From Macrosoma leucophasiata (lineage: Eukaryota > Arthropoda > Insecta > Lepidoptera > Hedylidae): 64,000 nt of DNA. Positions 25,402-36,400 of this stretch are shown here, one piece after another (the stretch's first letter is position 1; each line of letters opens with the position of its first letter). The position numbers and the translations under genes are program-made. Under the pieces are notes generated by a model. That model was not told where the DNA came from and ran no database searches. It saw only the letters and a program-made list of their open reading frames with translations. The stretch is from assembly GCA_036365455.1 (NCBI GenBank), contig JAWQUS010000016.1, forward strand, positions 11,555,001 through 11,619,000, written 5' to 3'.

Positions 25402-25852
25402 ATATGGAAGCGAGAGCTGGGTATGCAGGAAAGAGCATGAAAGTAAGTTGAACGCGGTCGAGATGAGATCTTTGCGCAAGATCTGCGGTGTATCACTCAC
25501 CGATCGCGTTCGTAATGAAGATGTAAGAAAGAGACTTTGTGTGAATGATAGTATCGGTGTAAAAATGAAAAAAGGCATGCTCCGATGGTTCGAGCATATA
25601 GAAAGAATGTCGAATGAGCGAATGACTAAACAGATATACAATGCGAATGTGGATGGTTGCAGAGGCCCAGGAAGACCAATGCTGACCTACCATGACCAAA
25701 TAGGTCGAGTTCTGTCTGATGGTGGGGTCAAAAGTCTTAGGAATCGGCGTGCATGTATGAAGAGAATGATGAAGGTAGACGAGGCACGAGAGGTTTGTCA
25801 GAACCGGGATGTCTGGCCACTATCTGCCTACCCCGTTAGGGACCTGGCGTGA
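25402..25852 (+). pseudogene. LINE polyprotein, C-terminal fragment
   Basis: The fragment reads YGSESWVCRKEHESKLNAVE, then RSLRKICGVSLTDRVRNEDV and MLRWFEHIERM, ending with a GRPMLTYHDQ region and AYPVRDLA. This is the region after the polymerase core found at the end of many insect non-LTR elements; the catalytic domain itself is absent. The reading frame is still open from about 25448 to the stop at 25850, but the piece cannot encode an active enzyme. Clade assignment is uncertain. Confidence 0.75.
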
Positions 25853-25869
25853 AGATACATACATACATA
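25402..25869 (+). mobile_element. 5'-truncated LINE with 11-bp target duplication
   Basis: CATGAACTTTT at 25391-25401 recurs exactly at 25870-25880. Between them lies the last part of a reverse-transcriptase polyprotein and a (ATAC)n tail at about 25855-25869. A truncated 5' end, microsatellite-like 3' tail and flanking duplication are the marks of target-primed LINE insertion. Confidence 0.85.
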
Positions 25870-26305
25870 CATGAACTTTTTTATTTCATAGAAGCGGAAA
25901 ACAAGCTCGTAGTTCAAATTGATGTAAAGTTATTGCACGCTATACTACAGCCTGCAGATATGCCTTGCCTACCAACTGACAAACTCTTCATATTATGTCG
26001 TGTGTCGGTAACGATTAGAATTCAAATCTTTCTTAGATCATTTTTTTTTTATTCTTCTATGAATCTTGCCCATAATTTTAATTTTATTCGTTTATTTAAA
26101 TCAGACATTACGTCCATAATTTGTTAGTAAAGTTAAATAAGTACATTGTTACTAAAACACAATAATGCTCCTCATATCTGTCTTCGGCACATTAATTCAA
26201 AAACCATGATTTTATTTATTTTCTTGGACTACCTAAAGTAAACATCCTTAAAAGGACTCCAACTTCTGTCTAATAGTTTAATTATTTTTGTACAGTAGCG
26301 AGGCG

Positions 26306-26329
26306 ATGGGTGGCACGGCGCTGCGATGA
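26306..26329 (+). promoter_or_regulatory. Upstream mini-ORF overlapping the start codon
   Basis: An ATG at 26306 opens a seven-codon frame whose TGA (26327-26329) overlaps the main ATG (26326-26328) as ATGA. Both follow a likely 3' splice site (TTTTTGTACAG, ending 26295), so a non-coding upstream exon is expected. This layout can limit translation and permit reinitiation; that role is inferred. Confidence 0.5.
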
Positions 26330-26431
26330 CCCACGTGGTGGTGGCGCTGGCGCTGCTGATGGTGGGCGCGGCGGACGTGGTCGACGCTCAGTTGCGCCCC
26401 GCCGACGCGCCGCCCGCCCTCAACGATACAC
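26326..26431 (+). CDS. Exon 1 (coding): signal peptide
   Basis: Encodes MTHVVVALALLMVGAADVVD and on to residue 35, ending in phase 1 at a strong donor, C/GTAAGTG. A second GTGAGT donor lies four bases on, but it would break the frame into exon 2. The exon is strikingly GC-rich against its AT-rich surroundings. Confidence 0.85.
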
Positions 26432-29400
26432 GTAAGTGAGTTTTTTGAAGCTCCATCTTGTACTACTTATTAAATGCTGTATCCATATAGGTAATTGAAA
26501 AAACTGTAAATATTATCCATTTCACCGACTTTAATAGGTAGTATCTTAATCATCACACCATAAAATGTAACCCCCTTATTCATAAACGTACATTAGATAC
26601 GTTTTAGCTATAGAATGCTTTGTCTTTGTCAGTTGCATTGTCAAATGTGCAAGATAGAGAAAGACAAAGGAGAGATTAGCAACACTTTAGCTAAAATACG
26701 TTTATGAATAAGGGGGTTAATCTTTAGGTAATTACCAAAATTAAGGAATAAGGTCAAATATACCGAGGATTATTTTATTGGATATTTTGTATCCCTCTTA
26801 CTAAAAAAGGATTACTATCTCAAAAATGTATATTTATAAAAAACACCTGCTTGTTGCCAAAATTTCTAACTCGTTAGCTTAAAAGTTTAAGGATCATGTA
26901 CTTACCAAACTAAAAGAACTTACCTATGACGAAATCGATTTACACAATTTATCACTGTGGGCTGCAATATCATATTTTATAAACCTTCCTCTATCTATAG
27001 GTACCTTCCTTAACATCTAATCGCGACCCAAAGTCGAGTCGCGGGCGGTACTAGGTTGGGTCGCAGGATTTTTGACTTCAAATACGTCTTCAAATTATTT
27101 GGGTTACCATCTGAAATAAGTTAAGAACTGCTGCTCTTAATGCTTCATGAGTCGTCAATTCTCCAAAAGATTATTGTTAATGTTAGGATCCCACTGCAGA
27201 ATCATTTCGTTCATCCAGATATGCTGCAAACCTAATTTTAATGCCTATTTATAATCTAACTGCCTCGGTAGTCTAGTGGTAGCAGGCCACTACTACTACG
27301 CTGAAGTCCTGGGTTCGATTCCCGGGTAGAAGGTTATCAGAGATAATGGTTTAAAAGTCTTTTATCTCTGGTTCTATTGGGATATTTTCCATTTTCTAGA
27401 AATTTCCCAGTACCTCGAAGTTTGGTAATGTGCCCGGATATGTCAACAGGCTCGCCACCTGTTACATGGGCCAAAACGTAACCGCCGAATCGTGGGTCTT
27501 TGCATGTATGCTTGAATGCATGCATTTACCTCAGCCTACCCCTTCGGGGATTACAGGCGTGAAGTTACGTTTTATAATCTAAAGAACATATATCCATGGT
27601 TGCCAATCAAAATTTGGCCGCAAGTATTTTTTAAAGTTATTCAATATAATATGTTATGTTATATGAATATGTTATATATCAAATTAAAGCTATTTTTTTT
27701 TCTCATTATTATGATATACGGGAGCCATATTAAATCGACTGCAAACAAGAGTTGCTGGCTGTTAAAGATAAAAAAATAATAATTAAATATACCTGCGGCC
27801 AAAGGAGAATGACCAAAAGTCGCCCTGATTGCGTCTTAACAACTTGTATGTAGAAAATTGTTTTTTGAATTTAGATTTTACTCACATTTTTTTTCACGTT
27901 AAAACGAATGGGGATTTACAAGATATTTTTTAAAAGTTAAACAATTATTTTGTAGTAAACTGCCAATCACAGACCAATAACCAAGCTGCCAATGTCAACA
28001 CCATTGCATTATTTACCTTTTTTGCGTTGGATACTGGTCATTTTAGGACCTTTATGATTTTGTCGAAATAAAATCGATTTCAATCATCGATTATTATTGA
28101 TATTTAACGAAATAGATTATTCATGTTTACTATTTGTCTTGTAAAATCACTAGGTATCGAGTGAATACCATTTGTACAGTAACTTAGCTCAAATTCATCA
28201 TAAAATGCTACACAATACGTTAAAATAGTCTTCGCTTATTTTAGTAACCTCTGGCAAGTACACCATACAAAATTTAACCTCAAAATAACCGAAAGATCGT
28301 AATTCAGTTTCTTAAAAATTCCTATTGATACCTTTTTTCTTTTCTGCGCACGCATTACTTACGATATTGCCTATATTTTGCGAGTAATCCCCTCGAGACG
28401 CAAGAAGGGCGAACTCTCATACAAAATTGGTCAATCTCCTTTTGATTGGCAACCTAATGGATATATACTCTCTAGATTATAAATATGCATAAAAATTAGG
28501 TTTGCAGCATATCTGGATAAACGAAATGATTCTGCGGTGGGATCCTAACCTATAAAGCATGAACGCAGTGTATTTCCAATGACAGAAAGAATCACATGAA
28601 TAGGCAATCTGCCAAACGACGATTGAGAAAAATCTACATAAGTATTTACCCATACAGTATTTACCAATAAATACTTATGTATATGACCTTAATTTTAGTA
28701 TGATAATATTTAAGGCTTAATATTATAACATCAACTAGGCCAGACTGCAAATAGCTGACAGTAAATAACCACTTATCTCATCAATCATCCGTAAATCCGG
28801 TCCACATCAGCATGATAAATTGTGGTTTATTATAATATCCTTATAAGAAAACGAATCGAGAAACGACCCTTTTGTTGATACATAATTTCACGCCTGTAAT
28901 CTCCTGTAAGGATAGACAGAGGTATATATTTTCATAGAGATATACATTAGAGTACATTTTTTTTATGTAAGGCAGGTGACAAACAAGCATGCAAAGTTGT
29001 CATGTCTCTGTGATAGTTATACATTACTATCTAATCGGAACGCGATAGCGCTGAATGCGTGGTAGAGCTCCAGTGACGGAGCTCGCGGACGTAGGCACCA
29101 CCGCATTACCTAATATACTTGCCGCTAAATGGTAGTGTTCAGCACTATCGTGTTCCGGTCAGGTGGTAATGTACGGCCCTGTAATTTCCGGCACAGAGGC
29201 TGCAGTCATCACTTAACATCAATGTGAACTTCATGCCTGTTTACCACTTCCATTACATAAAAAAAAATGCCTCTCATAAATTAAGTAACGCGGTGCCTAC
29301 GCCCTCGAGCTCCTACATTGAAACTGGTGCGTACACATACCTTCCTAAGCAATTGGGATTCGCCAATTTGTTCTTTGCTATTCATTAGATACATGTCCTA

Positions 29401-32400
29401 ACCCACTGTTACCAAGCATTATGAATTATGAGCTACCCGATTGCAACAACCCAACAATCCTCGACTCAAGAATCGACCTTAGCATTAGGTAGCAGTCGCA
29501 ATTTACTAATACTAAGTCACCGAGGCAGCTATTAATGGATTTCCTGATAGAATGTATGGTTTGTAACCTGTAGACAATGCCGTCTCTACCATAAGGGCAC
29601 TCGGGGCCAGTTCCCAGGGCCCCCATCCTCAGAGGGCCCCGAAGGACCGACAATTTCTCTCATATAAATATTACGCACGGGTGCATTGTACGGTTGTACC
29701 TACCTGCTTTTCTCGTTGCACGAACGTCGATCATTTGATCGACGTGATAATCTAGCTTCAGCTTCGCTCGCGTGGAATTTAGTCTGCCACATTAAGTTTC
29801 GTGACAGATTATTTTAAATATATACCTATTTATTTAGCTACTCGTACATCATGTACCGTAATAATTTTTAAACTATGTATTCTGTCAATTTACTTGTTGT
29901 TAAAGACAAAGTTTATCTAAATGTATAGAGCAACATCGGAGGGGAGTAGTCATATGCAGGCTTTCCCCTCTGTCAAAGTACAAGGCCAAATGGGCCTGTA
30001 CCTGTCGCCTAGATGTTTAAATGTGTGCGTGAAATTGTTTCTGTATTTTGGTAAAGTCAAGGTGTGAGTTTCGTAGTAATAAACGATTTTTGTAGTGTGC
30101 GTGTGTGTCGCACGCTTTTCCCCCGCCAAAAAATGACAAACTGTTTTGCATCGGTAATACACGCTATGGCTACTCCCCTCCGGTCCGCCGCGACCGGTGG
30201 ACCGCGTTGCTCTATACCTAAATGAAATAATATACTTAAAGCAACAAATGTAGGTATTGATTTTGATGAGAGTTTGACAAATATACTAAAATGTGCATTG
30301 TAAAATAGCATCTCATTTGATTAAATTCACAATTTTGATCATAATGGCTTCCACATAAATTGTACCCAGCAAGATATATTGCACATCGGGGCCTGCGAAA
30401 GAGAATCAGCTAGTTTCGTATTTCTTCGGCGTTGTCTCTGCTGCACACTGCCTAGCTACAGCTACGTAAGCACTGACAGTCCAGTCAGAGAATATGTAAT
30501 AATACTACGTATAGAATGGACACTTCGACGTCCCGCCCATTTTCCCCGCCTCTTTTTCCCAATTTACATTTCCCTAAATGGTCATCATTTCAGCCAAAAG
30601 ATGTCCACTGCTGAACAAAGGCCTCCCCCAAAAAATGCCACAACGAACGGTCCCGGGCCGCCTTTTTCAAAAGATTGCCCCCGATCTTCACCAGGTCGTC
30701 GGTCCACCTCGTGGGGGGCCTACCTGCTTCGTCTTCTGGTACGCAGACGCCACTCTAGAACTCTTCTGCCCCAACGGCCGTTAGTTCTGCGAGCTATGTG
30801 CCCTGCCCACTGCCACTTCAGTTTTGCTATTCGGTGGGCTATGTCGGTTACTTTGGTTCTTATGCGGATCTCCTCATTTCTGATTCGATCTCGCAGAGAA
30901 ACTCCAAGCTTAGCCCGGAGGTGGGAGATGTAGTCATAGTCATAGATGTACTCGCCGTTAATGTTGATGCCAAGTCCGTTCCAGTCCAGAAGCTTGAAGA
31001 CATCTTCCAATGCAGCGGTGAACAGTTTCGGAGATATGACATCGCCCTGTCTCACACCTCGCTGCAGTCGGATAGGTTTCGAGCTCTGATCCTGACGGCG
31101 AACAGACATAGTGGCGTTTTCGTACAAGCTCCTGAGCACCTCGATGTATCGGTAGTCGACTTGGCACCTCTGAAGTGACTGCAGCACAGCTCAAATCTCG
31201 ACCGAATTTCTCATAGTCCACAAAGCTAAACATAAGGGCTGGTTATACTCTTCTGTCTTCTGTATAATCTGCCGCAGCATGTGTATATGGTATAAGGTAC
31301 TAAAGCCTTTACGGAACCCGGCTTGTTCGGGAGGCTGGAAGTCATCGAGTCTGCGAGATAGACGGTTCGTAATCACTCTCGAAAATAGCTTATAGACTTG
31401 ACTTAGAAGTGCGATAGGCCTATAGTTTTTAAGAAGGATATTGTCATCCTTTTTGAAGAACAGTACCACCACACTTCTGTGCCACGCCTGTGGCATTTTT
31501 CCCTCGGATATGACGGAATTGAACATCAACTGAAGACTTCTAATACTGGCTTTCCACCCGCTTTCAGGAGTTCAGCAGTGATTCCGTCATCACCCGGCGC
31601 CCTGTTGTTCTTGAGCTGTTTGAGAGCCGTAGTAATCTCGTCTAGACTGACGTCCGGGATATCTTCGGTGTAGTGTCGGATCAGTCCAGCTCTGGGATCT
31701 GCTTCCGGATTGTTAACAGGTGGTCGCGCTGTCGCGTACAATTGTCCGTAGAACCGCTCGATCTCTTCCGCAAGCTCAGGTTTCGACGATACGATTCTGT
31801 CGTCCTCTGTCTTCAGCTTAGTCAGGCAGCTCTGCCCTATAGACAGATCTTTGGGGAACACTTTGGAGCCCTTGTTCCGCTCTATGGCCGTTTTAATACT
31901 GTCAGTATTAAACTGCCGAAGGTCGCGAGTCAGTGACTTCGAGATCTGTCTGTTGAGCCGCCTATACACTAAAACGTCTTCAGAGGACTTCAAAATCACC
32001 CTAATGTCAGGGTAAAAATAGTTATCACCTCAAAGATGATGTGACGATTGTTATTACAAAAATGGTACCTCCTTTCTAGTCGAAGATGGCGGACATAATC
32101 ATTTTCCAGAAATATGTTATGGATTTCAATTTTCTGTTTCTTGGGGTGCAGATTTTTCAAAACCAAGATGGCGGACAGACTTTTTTTTTCAAAATATGAT
32201 ATGGGTATCAATTTTGAGATTTCTTGGGGTGCTGATTACGAAAATGACATCTTTTGTGAGATCCAATATGGCGGACATAATTATTTTTCTAAATTGTGAT
32301 ATGGGTGTCAATTTATTTCTAGAGGTGCTGATTTCGAAAACGGCATTCGTTTTCAGATCCAAGATGGCAAACAGTTTTTTTTTTTTCAAAATATGATATG

Positions 32401-33354
32401 GGTTATCAATTTTGAGATTATTTGGGGTGCTGATTACTAAAATGACATCTTTTTTGAGATCCAAGATGGCGGACATAATTATTTTTCTAAATTGTGATAT
32501 GGGTGTCAATTTATTTCTAGAGGTGCTGATTTCGAAAACGGCATTCGTTTTCAGATCCAAGATGGCAAACAGTTTTTCTTTTTCAAAATATGATATGGGT
32601 TATCAATTTTGAGATTATTTGGGGTGCTGATTACTAAAATGTAATCATTTTTCCGATCCAAGATCGCGGACATTATTACTATCCAAATTGTAATATGGTT
32701 GTCAATTTCGAGGTTTCTTGGGGTGCTGATTACGGAAATGTCATCATTTTTCAGATCGCATACCATTTTCGTAGTCAGCACCCCAAGAAACCTCGAAATT
32801 GATACACATATCATATTATGAAAAAAAAAATCTATTCGCCATCTTAGATCTGAAAACGGATGTCATTTTTGTAATCACCACCCCACAAAACCTCTAAGTT
32901 TATACCCATATCATATTTTGAAAGAAAAAGTTTTACCGCCATCTTGGATCTCAATAATAATAATCAAATCAAATTATCGTTAAGTACCATTTAGGGAAAT
33001 GTAAATTGGGAAATGCGCTGGTGCTCGTACGCCTTGGAGCTCCATCACTGAAGCTCTACCACAGTATATAACCTACCCAACACATGATAACGGTTTACAT
33101 TGGAGAAAACCGATAACCATTTACTGGGTCAAATAGGTAACATGTAGGTGTTCACGCTTTCGAGCTCTTCCATTGGACCTGTTTGTAATATTTATGCCAA
33201 ATTTGAAGTAAATCCATGCAGTACTTTTTGAGTTTATCCCGGACATAATATACAGGCAAACGGACAAAAATAAAAAAAATGTATTTTTGGCTTTCATATC
33301 GATTGTAGATCACGCCCCATAGTTGTATGTAACCATAGCATGGTAGGGAAGAGA

Positions 33355-33401
<47 letters not shown>

Positions 33402-36400
33402 GTGTGTGTGTGTGTGTGTATGTGTAAGTATGTGAATGTGAGTGTATGTATGCATGAGTGATTGTGTGAAGTGTGTGTGTAAAAAAGCAGATCACAGTGA
33501 AAAAAAATGAATAGTTCGCTTTCTTTACATATCCAAAGGGCCCCGAATCCTTGTGTGCCCAAGGGCCCCAGCATAGCTTAAGACGGCCCTGCCTGTAGAT
33601 ATATATACCTAGTAATAAAGACATTGCCTTGTTAAATTAATGCAAACACGCATTGCATACCTATTAGTTGTGTAGAACCATCCAAACATCAACATATAAA
33701 CAAACGATTGTTATCTCGTTTAATATGTATACAAAACTGATCCATGATTCTATACGAAAATATGGAAAAGGCAGTTTTTGTGAACAATTATTACGATACG
33801 TTATTTCACAGTAATGGTGGCCCCGTCCCGTTACAACTATCACATAGATAAAATAAACACTGTAGAAATTACCTAGTACCTAGTAGCTGGAAAGCGACCG
33901 AAACGTCGGGTGTATGAAGAAGTTTGGGAGTGTTGTATATACGCGAGAAAATCCGAAGGTTAATTTCTACAATGTATGAAGCTTGCGAAAACCTACGAAA
34001 AATAAACACTGGTGGTAGAGTTGCAGTGTAGTGACTAGGGAGTCGAGGGCGTAAGCACAACATTACCTATCAGTCGCCAAATGGTAGTGTTAATCACTAT
34101 CGTATTCTGGTTAGATAGTAATGTATGGCCATATATCTAATAGCTATGACAGAAACAATCACAAGCTATGGGCTTTGCGGTGCCCAACAGGGTCCATAAT
34201 GCTAATGTAACACCACCTACCATTGTACATTATGGTGCAATAAAGTATTGAGTATTGAGATACAAGTACTAAAGTCTCAGGGTGGGTGGCAACTTATTTG
34301 ATCTGTAGTTTTTGTGTAAATGTTTATGGGCTATAGTCATCGCTTAATATCTATGTGAACTGTATGCCTGTTTGCCAACCTCATGACATGAAAACAAATT
34401 CAACGCATTTACAAATATTAAGAAAACAAAAGTTCGTGGGGAGAGTTGAGCCAAATTTCACATCTCATCAAGAGGGAATGGAGAGGTTGACAAAGGCTAA
34501 AAACACCTGACGTAATTTAAAAAAAAACGCCCTTTACAAAATCTTTGCTTAGTTCTTTGATATTAGCCAAAAATCTAAACAGATGTGGGAGGTGAAGTTG
34601 ATAGGTACAATTCCTTTCTTTTAAAAAACAATCAAGTACGAGTTCGCTTACAATAGGGAAATATACGCTTTAATTTTTCACAAAAAAAATGTGCAACAGT
34701 TTTTTGTTGTACAGCATTTTAATTAACCCTCACACTTTCTATTGTTTTAAAATAGATTAGGGCTAAATAAAATCAGGGTGCATTGTTTACAGAATGTGAC
34801 TTCAATAAAAGGCATGCAATGATCCTATAGGATTGGAAACTTGAAGCCAAGCTAAGTGGCGGACATTAAAATATGAATACAATTGACTTTCATTAATAAA
34901 ATTTAGGCTTAGACTTAGATTTATTTCTATTTAGTTAGGTACGTATATCAACACAAACTAAGTCCAATTATTGGAAAATAACAATATAATCTTGAGCTCT
35001 CATATTAACATAACCATCGACATACTCGTACAACCTTTGTACGTAACCTTATTGTTTTCAATATTCCTCTCTCTTCTATTCAAGGATAGTAAACCAGGGG
35101 GCATGGCAATGCCCTCATTTAGAAACGCCAAGACGAATAGAGCAATTATTCATATTTGCTTTTGAACACACATAAATTCAATTGAGCGGTATCACACAAT
35201 AATAATTAAGTTATTCGAATTCACGTTACGAAACCAGTGACATATAAGTGTTATGTCATTAATTTCTCCAATAATTTCAGGTGTAAACAAAGTTTTACAA
35301 TGCATAATATATTGATTTTATGGCACACAATTCGAATCGTACTAGTTACTTATGTAAACTGTAACTCTTACTGGTGGTAGAGCTCCAGTGACGGAGCTCG
35401 CGGACGTAGGCACCACCGCATTACCTAATATACTTGCCGCTAAATGGTAGTGTTCAGCACTATCATGTTCCGGTCAGGTGGTAATGTACGGCCCTGTAAT
35501 TTCCGGCACAGAGGCATAACACCTTAGGCCTCAGGAGTGGTAACGCATCTGCATTTTGACCTTGGTCTTTGTGTGGGTGTCTATAGGCTGCAGTCATCAC
35601 TGAACATCAATGTGAACTGCATGCTTGTTTGCCACTACCATTACATAAAAACATGATACTAGTTTTACCCAAAAATAATCCGTAGCGGCATTATTTTTGG
35701 GTAAAACTAGTACCATACAACTAATTGCCCTATGTAGATGCGACGAGAAACTAGTGTCTCGAAAGCACTAGCTAATTTAAAAATTATCTATATTGCTCCC
35801 AGATGTCCTTTTTGGTACCTACCCATTTTTTTCGAGACAATTCGGGCAAGTCCGTGTCGAACCACGCGCAATGTAGGATTCCGTTTCCTATTTGTTTGCG
35901 AGCAAAATTTATCATTCTCTCTTACCACATGTGAGGCTAATATTTCTTTTCACTATTTTATTTTACGACTGTCTTGGAATTACGTATAGGTACTTATGTA
36001 TTTATATTCGTATCCAATCCAAATAACAGCTTTAAAACACAACATCTCTGGGACAGACGCACGAACGGGCGAACGAACATGGCGAAACTATAAGGGTTCC
36101 TTGTATATGGAACCCTAAAAAGACAACAAAATAGAATAGTTCCCATAATTTTTTGACGATGCCATTATCTATATGTTCTGACTTATTAAATTGGCACTAC
36201 AAATCTCTATATTGCTTAACGTTCTAAATTAAGTGTTGATAAGATCTTCACGTGAAAGATTTTAATGGAATAACAGTGCTTGTGATTTCTTAAGCTCCAA
36301 AAGCCATAGATGTCCTTTGATAAAAGTTTGAGATAACATATTTTACAAGTCAAAATCGTGCAACTCTATCAAGCTCTATTGATAACAAAATGTTATTGTA

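Larger units (their letters stand above)
29575..33591. mobile_element. Composite hAT-like element, 4.0 kb, 8-bp duplications
   Basis: CCTGTAGA at 29567-29574 recurs at 33592-33599. The left terminus starts CAATGCCGTCTCTACCAT and the inverted right terminus CAGGGCCGTCTTAAGCTAT; both continue into a GGGGCC-rich zone (GGGCACTCGGGGCC and GGGGCCCTTGGGCAC). Imperfect CA-starting termini with an 8-bp duplication suggest hAT. The interior is a patchwork: a nested small transposon, a dead RTE-type reverse transcriptase, an ATGGCGGAC tandem array, family A pieces and a (GT)n run. No hAT transposase is seen. Confidence 0.7.

Noticed and set aside
27260..27336. Functional tRNA genes at the SINE heads (also 23145-23232, 37366-37440, 13106-13181, about 55570-55640 antisense)
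   Set aside because: Anticodon arms do not fold properly and SINE bodies or tails follow; these are SINE promoters or relics.
30379..31936. Plus-strand frames over the RTE-like fragment (for example 30379-30933 and 30798-31178)
   Set aside because: They are shadows of the minus-strand reverse transcriptase, which carries the family motifs.
32189..32814. Long frames across the ATGGCGGAC array on both strands
   Set aside because: The 198-bp period is divisible by three, so stops are absent by arithmetic; the peptides are repeat translations.
33152..33624. Frames of 140 and 104 codons over the (GT)n tract
   Set aside because: Microsatellite translation (HTHTHT); not a gene.
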